Positions 45,203 through 54,266 of a stretch of DNA of 64,000 nt are shown here, piece by piece (the stretch's first letter is position 1; each line of letters opens with the position of its first letter). This DNA is from Chitinophaga caeni (lineage in GTDB: Bacteria > Bacteroidota > Bacteroidia > Chitinophagales > Chitinophagaceae). Under the pieces are notes generated by a model, which worked only from the letters and a program-made list of their open reading frames with translations, made no database searches and had not been told where the DNA came from. The DNA is taken from positions 930,001-994,000 of the forward strand of contig NZ_CP023777.1 of NCBI RefSeq assembly GCF_002557795.1, written 5' to 3'. A program made the position numbers and the translations under genes.

Positions 45203-45376
45203 CTTCCAAGCTCGGACCTACGCACAATTGAGGATATTTACAATTGTACCCGAAACAAAAAGGCACGTACACCTTGCACCATAAACGCCATTCAATGGAT
45301 TTCCCATGCTGCCGAACAAGATACGCTCTCAATTGAGCGCTGCTCCATTTGGGAGTCCCAGCTTGGAAGCTTGAAC
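45196..45376. repeat. 181-bp element bounded by 21-bp inverted repeats
   Basis: The left arm (45196-45216, starting GTTCGAGCTTCCAAGC) and right arm (45356-45376, ending GCTTGGAAGCTTGAAC) are complementary at 19 of 21 bases. The shape is like a small non-autonomous element or a long hairpin. No ORF lies inside and no target-site duplication was seen. Confidence 0.65.
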
Positions 45377-45492
45377 TAGCGAGGGAGGCTAGGTTATTTC
45401 GAGATAAAATTCAAAGACCAAACACGGAAAACCAGGTTTTGAACACTGGCGGTTTGGAAACTAGCATCAGCAAATTTAATTGTCGAACCCGA

Positions 45493-46836
45493 TCAAATGA
45501 CCCTTCTTTGTTTTAGGTCCAAATAACGGTTAATCAAGTTTACTGTCAAAGAAGCGGGGGCGGTCAATAAAGACAGGATACCATATTTGGCTAATTCCTT
45601 TTGTATTAATTTTTTGTCGTGCATCATTTTTTGCGCGATTACCTGCGTATAGATCCCTTCGATATTTTCTGCAGGCCGTTCACTAACAGACTTCAATTCC
45701 GTGTTCTCAAAAAATACGACCATCAGCAGATGATATTTTGCCAAGGTTCTCAAATATGCTATTTGTCGCTGCAAGTTAGAAACCGATTCAAAGTTGGTAA
45801 ACAATATCAACAGGGAACGTTGCGAGATATTCTTCCTCAGCCCTGAAACCAACTTCTCGTAATCAGACTCTAACCAGGTGGTGCCTTGCGCGTATAATTT
45901 TTCCAGGATCGCATTCATCTGTACTTTCCTATTGCTAGCTTTCAACCATTCCGGCTGCTGGTCGCTAAAAGTAATTAAACCTGCCTTATCACCTTTATTG
46001 ATAGCGGTATTACTAAAAATCAAGCTGGCATTGATCGCATAATCCAACAAGGTAAGCCCGTTAAAAGGCATCCTCATGTTGCGGCTCTTGTCAATAACAC
46101 AATATACTTGCTGCGATTTCTCCTCGGTATAGCTATTGACCATCAAATGCCCCCGCCTGGCCGAGGCTTTATAGTTTAATGCACGGATATCATCCCCTTG
46201 CACATATTCCTTGATATGGTCATATTCCATACTGAAGCCCATTACTTTATGGCGGTGCGCACCACTATCTTGCAATAAATTATTAGCGCCTTTAAAACCC
46301 AATTGCTTCAGTTGCTGGAATGCGGGATAGACTTTTATGGTGCGTTGCCCAGCGGTAAGGAATCTTCTTTTTACCAAGCCAAGAAAAGAATTGACATACA
46401 CGTTTACATAACCGAACTTATATTCCCCCCTTTCAACCGGTCTCAGCATATAATTATACTTAGTAGTACCATTTACATCGATGGAGGTTTTCCAATTAAA
46501 GTTTCTTTCCTGCAATTGAAAGGGTAATTCATCGATCACATCCAGCTGCATTTTCAGCGGGTAGTTACTCCGTACCAGCAGTGAAACGGGGTTTTCTTCA
46601 CCGTTGCTGAGCCTGTCCGCGATATCCCTTTCAACCTGTATCGCGTTACCCGGTAAATACAACACTAAAATATCGACCAACACTAATGCGCAACATAAAA
46701 AGAATAACCCGATGGCAATTTCAAACAGCCCCGGGAAGAAGAAGGATAATAAGAAAAAACCTATCACGAGCAGCAATGACAGGTATGTACGCTGCTTAAG
46801 GTATAATGAAGCAAAAAAATGTTTCAACCGATTCAT
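45493..46836 (-). CDS. DUF58-domain protein with von Willebrand A-like fold
   Basis: A 447-residue protein with two N-terminal membrane segments (about 15-60), a beta-rich region, and the DUF58 core (YDHIKEYVQGDDIRALNYKASAR) leading into a vWA-like domain. The metal site is degenerate: VIDKSRNM in place of DxSxS. DUF58 proteins work with MoxR ATPases, probably in envelope protein assembly or remodelling. It begins 8 bases after the moxR stop and is the last gene of the operon. Confidence 0.9.
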   Translation of the reverse strand: MNRLKHFFASLYLKQRTYLSLLLVIGFFLLSFFFPGLFEIAIGLFFLCCALVLVDILVLYLPGNAIQVERDIADRLSNGEENPVSLLVRSNYPLKMQLDVIDELPFQLQERNFNWKTSIDVNGTTKYNYMLRPVERGEYKFGYVNVYVNSFLGLVKRRFLTAGQRTIKVYPAFQQLKQLGFKGANNLLQDSGAHRHKVMGFSMEYDHIKEYVQGDDIRALNYKASARRGHLMVNSYTEEKSQQVYCVIDKSRNMRMPFNGLTLLDYAINASLIFSNTAINKGDKAGLITFSDQQPEWLKASNRKVQMNAILEKLYAQGTTWLESDYEKLVSGLRKNISQRSLLILFTNFESVSNLQRQIAYLRTLAKYHLLMVVFFENTELKSVSERPAENIEGIYTQVIAQKMMHDKKLIQKELAKYGILSLLTAPASLTVNLINRYLDLKQRRVI

Positions 46837-46844
46837 CGTGTTAT

Positions 46845-47825
46845 TTAACGTGGAACTTCCACCGATTTTAATATTTCAGCTATCACATCATTCGTGGTTA
46901 TTCCTTCCATCTCCCTTTCAGGAGTCAGTACTATCCGGTGTCTCAAGATGGCCGGAACCACGGTCACCACATCATCTGGTGTAACAAAATCCCTACCCGC
47001 AACCAATGCATAAGCCTTGGCACTCGCCAATACCGCAATAGAAGCCCTGGGAGATGCGCCCATGAACAGGGACCCGTTTTCCCTGGTAGCTTTCACCAGG
47101 TGAACGATATAACGGATAATATGTTCTTCTACGAATACTTGTTCCGCCTTGTCCTGCAAAGCAATGATTTCAGCGGCAGTAACTACCGGTTTTACACTTT
47201 GCAAAGCATGATCTCCCAGCTTGTTGCTGTTTGCTGCTTGCAACATAGATATCTCGTCCTGTAGCCCCGGGTAAGTCACTTCCAATTTAAACAGGAAACG
47301 ATCGAGCTGGGCTTCCGGTAACCGGTAAGTACCTTCCTGCTCGATGGGGTTCTGTGTAGCTACCACCATGAACGGGTTGCCCATTTTATGCGTATGCCCG
47401 TCGTTGGTCACTTGCCTTTCTTCCATCACTTCAAATAAAGCAGCCTGGGTTTTAGCAGGTGCCCGGTTGATCTCGTCAATCAGCACGATGTTTCCGAAGA
47501 TCGGGCCTTTCTTATATTCAAATACCTGCTGTTGCGCATTGAAGACCGAGGTACCCAGCACATCGGCAGGCATCAGGTCAGGCGTAAATTGTATCCTGGA
47601 AAAATCGGCGTGGATACATTGGGCCAATAGTTTCGCTGTTAATGTTTTAGCAACACCCGGCACACCTTCAACCAACAGGTGCCCCTTGGCGATGATGCCT
47701 ACCAGTAGCATATCGATTAAAGCATCCTGTCCAATTACCACCTTCGAAATTTCATCTTTAATATTTTGGATGGTATTCGACATTGTCTCAAAAGCATTGG
47801 GTTGTAATGTTGTATTCTCTTCCAT
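46845..47825 (-). CDS. MoxR-family AAA+ ATPase
   Basis: A 326-residue AAA+ chaperone. Walker A is VEGVPGVAKTLTAK, Walker B is VLIDEINRAPAKTQAALFEVMEE, and sensor 1 is VVATQNPIEQEGTYRLPEAQLDRF. The lid region carries MGASPRASIAVLASAKAYAL. MoxR ATPases insert cofactors or remodel partner vWA proteins, and the DUF58 partner is the next gene. It starts 3 bases after the DUF4350 gene stop, showing translational coupling. Confidence 0.96.
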   Translation of the reverse strand: MEENTTLQPNAFETMSNTIQNIKDEISKVVIGQDALIDMLLVGIIAKGHLLVEGVPGVAKTLTAKLLAQCIHADFSRIQFTPDLMPADVLGTSVFNAQQQVFEYKKGPIFGNIVLIDEINRAPAKTQAALFEVMEERQVTNDGHTHKMGNPFMVVATQNPIEQEGTYRLPEAQLDRFLFKLEVTYPGLQDEISMLQAANSNKLGDHALQSVKPVVTAAEIIALQDKAEQVFVEEHIIRYIVHLVKATRENGSLFMGASPRASIAVLASAKAYALVAGRDFVTPDDVVTVVPAILRHRIVLTPEREMEGITTNDVIAEILKSVEVPR

Positions 47826-47828
47826 TTA

Positions 47829-49070
47829 TTATGCTATTTGATAAAATTTATATAAAGCTTGATAATACATCTCCAACTGTTTATCTGAAACTTCAAATTC
47901 CAGTTGCAGGTTATGCATCATGTTAATTAATAATTGAATTTCTTCCCTGGGCTGGTTCGATTTTCTTGCGAGTTGATTTACAAAATTCTCATCCAGGTAC
48001 TTCGTGTCTATAAAATATTTATTCCTTACATGATCTAAGAATTGGGTCGTCATCTTATGTACCAGGTTTTTATTATCATGGTGGTTAAAGTATAATTTAC
48101 CGAGTGTTTTTACAAAATCCAGGGAATTATTCAGCACCGGTTCCACGGCAGGCACATAGCGCTGTTGGCGCTTACTTTCAAAAAGGGCAAATAAAATCAT
48201 CAGGCACAAAATGAGTATCAATGCCCAACGGATCGAAGGATACCGCATCAATACAGACCAGTTATCAAAATCTTTCCCCTCCCGGCTATATTGATGTTTA
48301 TAGTATTCATCCCAATAGACGATGTTTTTGGAATCGGGTATGTAGCCCATCATATTCCGGAAAGAGCGGTGATTCTCTCCATGCAGTAAAAAATAATTAG
48401 TACAGGCAAAAGGATTTAATGAAATATAAACGGCCCCATTTCCATGAACGATCCTAATAAAATTCGGCTTCCCTTCTTCATTAGTACCTAATACGGTTGT
48501 AACCGCGGTATCAACAGCGGTAAAGTAGCCGCTATTATAAATCCCTTTATAGGCAAAAGAGGTATCCTTACCGAAGTTCTTATTTACAAAATTTTGAACC
48601 GTATGTAGCTTTTTATTGAATACCCCATTGTCTACAATACCCGCCTTATAGTTAAAGTGCAACCTTTCTGCTAGTAAGGAATCAGGATCTGTAGCCGCTA
48701 TAAATACTTCATTTCCATTCTCGATAAAATTCCCCAATCTATCAACATCATCTGCCGACAAAAACAGGTTATTAGCAATAATGCAGTATAATGCATTCTG
48801 GTTGAACGTCGTCTTAAATAGTTCAGCAACAGGTTTTTTAACAATTTGGTGCAAGGTGCCGTGATTCGCCCCGTTTAAATATTGCTTTAGCAGCTTATAA
48901 GCAACGAAGCTACCGTAAGGTTTTTTATCGCGGTACTCGAAACTGGCGCTGGCTGCGTTAAAATCTTCCACTTTTCTTTTATTACGCATCCCCCCCTGGA
49001 AAACACTGCCGAATATGATGATTACTACTAATAATACCAGCAATCCAATCCATATAAACCTAAATTTCAT
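47829..49070 (-). CDS. DUF4350-type membrane protein
   Basis: A 413-residue protein with an N-terminal membrane anchor (about 5-28), a periplasmic domain resembling the GATase-like fold of DUF4350 (about 60-260; CIIANNLFLSADDVDRLGNFIENGNEVFIA), a second membrane segment (about 278-300, WALILILCLMILFALF) and a C-terminal cytoplasmic helical part. The family is found in MoxR/DUF58 clusters; its activity is not known. Its start overlaps the end of the preceding gene by 11 bases. Confidence 0.75.
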   Translation of the reverse strand: MKFRFIWIGLLVLLVVIIIFGSVFQGGMRNKRKVEDFNAASASFEYRDKKPYGSFVAYKLLKQYLNGANHGTLHQIVKKPVAELFKTTFNQNALYCIIANNLFLSADDVDRLGNFIENGNEVFIAATDPDSLLAERLHFNYKAGIVDNGVFNKKLHTVQNFVNKNFGKDTSFAYKGIYNSGYFTAVDTAVTTVLGTNEEGKPNFIRIVHGNGAVYISLNPFACTNYFLLHGENHRSFRNMMGYIPDSKNIVYWDEYYKHQYSREGKDFDNWSVLMRYPSIRWALILILCLMILFALFESKRQQRYVPAVEPVLNNSLDFVKTLGKLYFNHHDNKNLVHKMTTQFLDHVRNKYFIDTKYLDENFVNQLARKSNQPREEIQLLINMMHNLQLEFEVSDKQLEMYYQALYKFYQIA

Positions 49071-49956
49071 GGCCGGTATTATTTATAGATTTTAGAAATG
49101 ATTGAAAGGAAAACCTGATGTCAGAAAACCGGGCTTCGTCCACATTCTTTTTGCCGAACCAAGTTATTTCATATTGCCGGGTCAAGGCAAGGAACGGCAT
49201 TTGAAGTTCGGTGCCGGAAAGTTCGTTGACATAATCCCTGTTGGTTTTATCCTTATGTAAAATTAACTTCTGACTGCTTGCTAGCACCTGTAACGTATAT
49301 AAGTACAAATACCTGACAGCTTCCGCCCAATGTGCCTCTTTCATAGCGGCATCCGCTAATGATCGATAATCAACTTTTGATTCGGCATCCGGTACTCCAG
49401 CCGCGCTAAATGTATTATTTTTAGAAGATTTAAAAATTCTCCGCAGCGTTCCCCTGGAGTTATATACGATTACTACGATAAGAACAATCGATGCTACAAT
49501 AAAAAAGCTCATTAAAATCGGGATAGTTAAAGGGAAATGTTTCGCATCTTTTTTATGCTCGGGATCGAGCGCTCTTAAATCCTTTTCATAATCCATATCG
49601 CTGTCCTCTTTCAGTTCTTTCAAGCCGGCAGGACTGCCTGTATGAATACGAACATTATTATAGAAATAACGCCCTTGCCCATCCTGAAATTCCCCGAAAT
49701 TATTTTGATCATATGCTAAGCCTCCTGGCCACAACAGCCTTACCTGCCCTTCCAAGGTGGTGGTATCAGGCTCCACTGCTTCATCCTGGTAATGTTGGAT
49801 GCCTTGTTTATCTACCGCAACGGAATCTATAAATACCTCTTCATCTTGATCATAGGAAACACTGTCCAACGTGTTCAGCCGTTGCGCTTTTATATCCCCG
49901 GCACAAAACAAGGACAATAAAGTAAGCATATAGATCAATAAATACGGATGTTTCAT
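49060..49956 (-). CDS. DUF4129-like membrane protein
   Basis: About 298 residues. A signal peptide (MKHPYLLIYMLTLLSLF, ending DIKAQ) is followed by an acidic extracytoplasmic region with WPGGLAYDQNNFGEFQ, one membrane segment (about 150-175; LMSFFIVASIVLIVVIVY), and a cytoplasmic C-terminus (AMKEAHWAEAVRYLYLYTLQVL, TNRDYVNELSG, YEITWFGKKNVDEARF) resembling DUF4129. The upstream start at 50010 is rejected because it overlaps the SpoIIM gene and lacks a signal peptide. Confidence 0.7.
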   Translation of the reverse strand: MKHPYLLIYMLTLLSLFCAGDIKAQRLNTLDSVSYDQDEEVFIDSVAVDKQGIQHYQDEAVEPDTTTLEGQVRLLWPGGLAYDQNNFGEFQDGQGRYFYNNVRIHTGSPAGLKELKEDSDMDYEKDLRALDPEHKKDAKHFPLTIPILMSFFIVASIVLIVVIVYNSRGTLRRIFKSSKNNTFSAAGVPDAESKVDYRSLADAAMKEAHWAEAVRYLYLYTLQVLASSQKLILHKDKTNRDYVNELSGTELQMPFLALTRQYEITWFGKKNVDEARFSDIRFSFQSFLKSINNTGHEI

Positions 49957-49975
49957 GCAAAAACAAATAAGCTCA

Positions 49976-50959
49976 TCAATTTTTCGGGAACAACACGCGA
50001 CCTTTTTCATCCAATGAAAAACCTTTTCTTACCAGTTGGATAGGCCATATAACATAATATCCTATAATAATGACAAAAGAAATAGCCAAGATGGATGTGC
50101 TTAAGAATACCGGCATTTCAGTATGCCGGGTAACAAACCCTTCTAAAAAAGCAGCCAACGTGATGATAGGGATAATCGTAAACATAATCTTTAAGCCTTC
50201 GAACGCAGCTCTTTTAAGGGCTTCAACGCGTTTCAAAGTACCGGGGAATAATAAATTATATCCCAGTATAAGCCCGGCTGCACTGGAAATAATGATCGCG
50301 GATATTTCCAAGGTTCCGTGAATCCAGATCACCAGCACAGAGGCCATCCCCAAACCCTTGGCAAAGAAGAAATATTGGAATGCCCCGACCATAAAAGCAT
50401 TGTTCACCAGGATATACAGCGAGCCCAAACCCAGCAATACGCCCATAACGAAGGAGCTCAAAGCCACGTTCAAATTATTATTAGCGATTTGCACCCACAT
50501 CATCAGCTCATTACTATCTTTATAAACATTGAATGGATCGCCTTTCGCGATATTTTCCTCCGTCATGTTTACATAATTGTCGCCTAATACCCCCCTAACA
50601 AATGTGTCGTCAACAGATGCCGAGAAAGCGCTGAGCATACAAATGCTCATAAAAAGCAGGGCTGCAAAAAGAAAAACTTTCTTGTACTTAGCAACGATCA
50701 ACGGCACTTGGTACATCAACAATTTCTTGAAACGTCCCGGCTCCTTGATCGGTGTGCTGTAAATAGACTGGTACATCCCGGCGGCTAAGCCGTTCAGGTA
50801 TTGGGTCGTTTTGCTGTAACTATAAAAAGTTTTGGAATAAGCGAGATCATCCACGATCGTAGTGAACCTTTCGGCCATTTCGTCGGGGTCCTGGGAAACC
50901 TCCTGTTCATAAGATTTCCAACGGGCTAAATTCTTTTTAATAAATAATGATTCTCTCAT
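49976..50959 (-). CDS. SpoIIM-family (DUF95) membrane protein
   Basis: A 327-residue protein with a charged N-terminus (about 1-100) and five to six membrane segments. The SpoIIM core is visible in ANNNLNVALSSFVMGVLLGLG, NNAFMVGAFQYFF and IWIHGTLEISAIIISSAAGLILG. Homologues occur in non-sporulating Bacteroidota next to RDD and MoxR genes, where they are thought to act on the envelope. It opens the minus-strand operon; the RDD gene diverges 72 bases away. Confidence 0.9.
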   Translation of the reverse strand: MRESLFIKKNLARWKSYEQEVSQDPDEMAERFTTIVDDLAYSKTFYSYSKTTQYLNGLAAGMYQSIYSTPIKEPGRFKKLLMYQVPLIVAKYKKVFLFAALLFMSICMLSAFSASVDDTFVRGVLGDNYVNMTEENIAKGDPFNVYKDSNELMMWVQIANNNLNVALSSFVMGVLLGLGSLYILVNNAFMVGAFQYFFFAKGLGMASVLVIWIHGTLEISAIIISSAAGLILGYNLLFPGTLKRVEALKRAAFEGLKIMFTIIPIITLAAFLEGFVTRHTEMPVFLSTSILAISFVIIIGYYVIWPIQLVRKGFSLDEKGRVLFPKN

Positions 50960-51031
50960 CCTTACTTGTATAATTACAAAATTTCAGGGAAACATGGTAA
51001 AGACAATGTATAAAATTTTTAAATTTGATTC

Positions 51032-51835
51032 ATGTCTACCATAAAAATACCTACCCCGTTTAATATAGATCTTGAATTTGCAGCGGCTGACAGCGGCATC
51101 CGTTTATTAGCGTACATTTTAGATTTCATTATCCGTATAATCGCGGTGTTCGGTTTAGTTTTTCTCGTTGCCCGTTTGAATTTACCCGAACAGGTAGATA
51201 CCATTGTAAACGTACTTTTTATATTTATTCCTTTTACGTTATACTACCTGTTATCAGAAATATTCATGGACGGCCAAACGTTGGGAAAGAAAATCGTGAA
51301 AATCAAGGTGCGTAACCTTTCTGGAAATGCACCGAGTTTAGACCAATATATTATCCGCAACTTATTCCGCCTCATTGAATCCCCGGCTATGATTTTCGCG
51401 GTATTAGCCTACTTAACGCAGGTAGATCGCGTCAGCTCCTTTGGTTTTATGTTGTTCGTTTTATGCCCGGCCGTTATCCCCTTGGTGTTTTTGATTAAAA
51501 CCAAGTACAATCAACGCTTAGGCGATGTTGTTGCCAATACGATCGTTATATCCAGCAAGAAATCCCAACCCTTGACCAACACTATTTTCCGGGAGATTAC
51601 CGACGCTAATTACCAAGTGCAATTCCCGCAAATTATGCGGATCAACGATAAGGATCTGAACAAGATCAAGGACCTGTTAGACAGGGCTACCCAAAACATA
51701 GATGTAACTTTAGCGGATAGGGTAGCAGAAAGAATCCAACAAGTACTGGGCATTCAAACGCAGATGAATTCGCTGGAATTCTTGGAAACAATCCTGAATG
51801 ATTATAATTACCTGGCTACCAGGGAACCTAAGTAA
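51032..51835 (+). CDS. RDD-family membrane protein
   Basis: A 267-residue protein with an RDD domain in the first 170 residues: ADSGIRLLAYILDFIIRIIAVFGL has the conserved Arg and Asp, followed by MDGQTLGKKIVKIKVRN and a third membrane segment. The C-terminal 90 residues are soluble and helical. Some RDD proteins transport ions or compatible solutes, but in this cluster the role is unclear. It is divergent from the SpoIIM gene. Confidence 0.88.
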   Translation: MSTIKIPTPFNIDLEFAAADSGIRLLAYILDFIIRIIAVFGLVFLVARLNLPEQVDTIVNVLFIFIPFTLYYLLSEIFMDGQTLGKKIVKIKVRNLSGNAPSLDQYIIRNLFRLIESPAMIFAVLAYLTQVDRVSSFGFMLFVLCPAVIPLVFLIKTKYNQRLGDVVANTIVISSKKSQPLTNTIFREITDANYQVQFPQIMRINDKDLNKIKDLLDRATQNIDVTLADRVAERIQQVLGIQTQMNSLEFLETILNDYNYLATREPK

Positions 51836-51853
51836 ATACCAGGCTAAAAATTC

Positions 51854-52309
51854 TTACTGGATACTGGAGTATTTCACCACTCTCGTGTGGGTCAATGAAT
51901 CGTGCCAAGGAATACCGAATCCCGAAAAAGGTTCAAATGGTATGAAGCGGCAAAGAGATCTTAGAAACGCTTTTGCGAATTCCAGCTGGGTTCCTTCCTC
52001 CATTATCACGATGGTACCGGTAATAAATTTCGCAGGCGTGCGCCCCCATAATCCTTCAAAAATGGTATAATAGACTATGTAAACAGTCATATTTAAGAAA
52101 TAATACGAATAATTCAGGCTGCCGTAATAATCATACTCCTCCATACCTGAAATAGCAGCTAAAACACCGATTACAACTAAAATGAAAATATAATCGAGGA
52201 TAAAATTTGCAAAGCGGATGCCCCTGCTCGCGTCAATATATTGCGGGGTATCAAAATCATCGAGAAAACTACCTTCTTGGGCGGAACTTGGGTTCATTTG
52301 TTCAGACAT
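51854..52309 (-). CDS. second, shorter RDD-family membrane protein
   Basis: A 151-residue protein made almost only of an RDD domain (ASRGIRFANFILDYIFILVVIGV, IFEGLWGRTPAKFITGTIVIMEEG). It lacks the soluble tail of the first RDD protein and sits convergently 18 bases from it, so the two are not in one transcript. They may be diverged paralogues that work at the same site in the membrane. Confidence 0.82.
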   Translation of the reverse strand: MSEQMNPSSAQEGSFLDDFDTPQYIDASRGIRFANFILDYIFILVVIGVLAAISGMEEYDYYGSLNYSYYFLNMTVYIVYYTIFEGLWGRTPAKFITGTIVIMEEGTQLEFAKAFLRSLCRFIPFEPFSGFGIPWHDSLTHTRVVKYSSIQ

Positions 52310-52500
52310 AGATAAGTTAGGTTTTAATTGAGCCTTAAATGTAAAAAATTAACTTAAATATTCATATTACATGAATATACTATTTAATCCCGTTTAAAAA
52401 TATTTTAACCAAGCCGCGCAAAATCAATATTACAAATTGTCGCTTTATACCCTTGTAAGGCAATTTACGAAATATCATCCGGAGAAAATAAGCCCGTACA

Positions 52501-52649
52501 CCCACTTCTGAAGCCCTAGGGGGTACTTCGAAGGTGGGTAGGGGTACTTCCGAAGTGGGGGGAGGTACTTCGGAACACATGTTTCGGGATTATTTTGAGG
52601 TCATGACCCACCCGGTAAGTGGTAGGGGGTACCTCCGAAGTGGGGTATT
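52501..52649. repeat. first cluster of GTACTTCCGAAGTGGG units, mixed orientation
   Basis: Units include CCCACTTCTGAAG (52501, inverted), GGTACTTCGAAGGTGGG (52522), GGTACTTCCGAAGTGGG (52542), GGTACTTCGGAA (52564) and GGTACCTCCGAAGTGGG (52628). Spacing is irregular and one unit is inverted. Confidence 0.7.
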
Positions 52650-52779
52650 ATTTTTTGTAAATTTAAAAAATGCTCTTTTAGGGTGATATTTAGCGGTTTT
52701 TATCGCAAAAGTGGAGCTCGAAAACCACTGTACCCACTTATTTTATCCGAATTTGGGGTTCAAAGAACATCGATTGGAG

Positions 52780-52855
52780 TTCCGAGGTGGGTGGGGGTAC
52801 CTCGGAGGTGGGTGGGGGTACTTCCGAAGTGGGTAGGGGTACTTCCGAAGTGGGG
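52780..52855 (+). repeat. 21-bp iterons, 3.6 direct copies
   Basis: Copies 52780-52800, 52801-52821, 52822-52842 and the partial 52843-52855 share TTCCGAAGTGGGTAGGGGTAC with few changes. The 21-base period is two helical turns and also a whole number of codons. Confidence 0.85.
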
Positions 52856-53051
52856 TAGCGCGTCTGACAGTATTCGTCCTAAAATAAATTTACGTTCAAT
52901 TTTAAAACGGTCGCTAAGCCTTGATTTTATCAATTCATCGATAAAGGACAATAAAGGCCGGGCATATACGTTGATTAGCAAAGATTTAGTAACTTAATGT
53001 TGCTATTGATTCCCGAAACCATATTCTAAAAACCAATTTTCAGGGCGAGGC

Positions 53052-53516
53052 ATGAGATTTATTAACACGAAACCCAATACTCCTTTACAACGTTTTTTTG
53101 AATGGATGAAAGATTGGCCATTGCTGATCTTGCGTCTCGTATTGGCTTTCGGTTTCTTCTGGCCTGCACAGTTGAAATGGAGCAATATTCAAGGCGTCAT
53201 CGATAATTTTTCAAACCTGGGGGTTCCACTGCCCACAATAAGCGCTTATTTCGTTGCAGGAATAGAAGCCATCGGTGTAATATTCCTGGCACTGGGATTA
53301 GCTACCCGCATTGTCACCATTCCCTTGATGATTATTATGCTCGTAGCGATCAATGTTGTACACTGGCAAAACGGCTTTCCCGTAGCTAACGGAGGTTTCG
53401 AAATCCCGCTTTATTACCTCGTCATGCTATTCGTTTTATTGATCTATGGCCCCGGAAAATTCAGCATCGATCACCTGGTTAACCGCAATAAAAGACGTAG
53501 CCCTAACTTACGGTAA
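53052..53516 (+). CDS. DoxX-family membrane protein
   Basis: A 154-residue inner-membrane protein with four hydrophobic segments. The DoxX pattern is present: LLILRLVLAFGFFWPAQLKW at the start, FSNLGVPLPTISAYFVAGIEAIGVIFLALGLATR in the middle, and LYYLVMLFVLLIYGPGKFSID at the end. Members are linked to quinone or thiol redox functions. It has an AGGGCGAGG sequence just before the ATG, an unusually good ribosome site for this group. Confidence 0.9.
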   Translation: MRFINTKPNTPLQRFFEWMKDWPLLILRLVLAFGFFWPAQLKWSNIQGVIDNFSNLGVPLPTISAYFVAGIEAIGVIFLALGLATRIVTIPLMIIMLVAINVVHWQNGFPVANGGFEIPLYYLVMLFVLLIYGPGKFSIDHLVNRNKRRSPNLR

Positions 53517-53651
53517 ATAATTTCCTCGTAAATATTTCTTAATTTTATATAGAGCGTATCAGTACGTATATCTCGGTTAATTCTTCGATGATCATAGCCC
53601 CAAAGCACCGGAACTAGCCCTTTTCACCCCATAACAGCAAACCCCAAACTC

Positions 53652-54266
53652 ATGACTTACGATCGTGATCCTAAGTACCTGCACCCGCATATCAGGCTGC
53701 ATTTGGACAGCATTTTATCTGCTATACAAAATAAGTTACCTGCCGGGCATACCGCGAAGGTAGTTTCCGCTTACCGCACACCGGAAGACCAGTTCATCAT
53801 TTACAAGAAGGGCAGGACCTTTCAAGGTGGTAAATGGGTCAAAACCGGGGCTGTATATACCAATATTGACGGTTATACCAGGCTCTCCCGGCATAATTAT
53901 TTACCCTGCCTGGCCATCGACATCGGGCTGTTTGAAGGAAATACTTACTTAGGTAACAGCAATTTGTATAAGTACGTAAAACAGGGAACTCAATTTCAAA
54001 TGGATTGGGGCGGTAATTGGAACAGCTTCAAAGATCTCCCGCACCTGGAAGTACCGGGCAATATCCTCAAACCATCTATCGAGAAGAATATCGCGTTGAT
54101 TTGGCAAAAGTACCTGCTCATTGACGGCTATTATACCGCTGCGCTCGACGGCATATTCGGACCGAAGTCGATCGCCGCACTGGAAGCTGCTACGGGGATT
54201 AACGCCCGCAATAAAGCTGCTTGGGATAAATTATTTGCTAAATATGGCCCGCCGGAAAATTTATAA
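53652..54266 (+). CDS. M15-type peptidoglycan peptidase with peptidoglycan-binding repeat (endolysin-like)
   Basis: A 204-residue protein. Residues 1-140 resemble the M15 D-Ala-D-Ala or L-Ala-D-Glu peptidase fold, with probable zinc ligands in SRHNYLPCLAIDIG (His and Asp) and LPHLEV (His), and VVSAYRTPEDQ. The C-terminal part, DGIFGPKSIAALEAATG, is a peptidoglycan-binding-1 motif. No signal peptide is visible, as in phage endolysins, so secretion may need a holin or other route. Its stop overlaps the stop of the convergent clostripain gene by 6 bases. Confidence 0.85.
   Translation: MTYDRDPKYLHPHIRLHLDSILSAIQNKLPAGHTAKVVSAYRTPEDQFIIYKKGRTFQGGKWVKTGAVYTNIDGYTRLSRHNYLPCLAIDIGLFEGNTYLGNSNLYKYVKQGTQFQMDWGGNWNSFKDLPHLEVPGNILKPSIEKNIALIWQKYLLIDGYYTAALDGIFGPKSIAALEAATGINARNKAAWDKLFAKYGPPENL

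Larger units (their letters stand above)
45032..45492. other. 461-base gap between convergent genes, filled with repeats
   Basis: No credible gene. The gap carries a 29-30-bp tandem repeat and a 21-bp inverted repeat (annotated separately). The 69-codon minus ORF over it is just the repeat read in frame. Confidence 0.7.
52310..53051. other. 742-base divergent gap with two iteron clusters
   Basis: The gap separates the short RDD gene and DoxX and should hold both promoters. It contains two groups of 21-bp GGTACTTCCGAAGTGGG-type units. The ORFs at 52380-52580 (-) and 52683-52997 (+) are largely these repeats translated, and have no other support. Confidence 0.6.

Noticed and set aside
45123..45332. 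69-codon minus ORF over the tandem repeat
   Set aside because: Its C-terminal repeats are only the 29-30-bp DNA repeat read in frame.
42781..45376. Possible CRISPR array from the short repeats
   Set aside because: The repeats are adjacent tandem copies without unique spacers, and no cas genes are present.
52683..52997. 104-codon plus ORF over the iterons
   Set aside because: About half of it is the translated 21-bp repeat; no family, no ribosome site and an overlapping minus ORF of equal quality.
53652..54266. Prophage remnant
   Set aside because: A single endolysin-like gene, with no capsid, tail, integrase or attachment-site signs around it.
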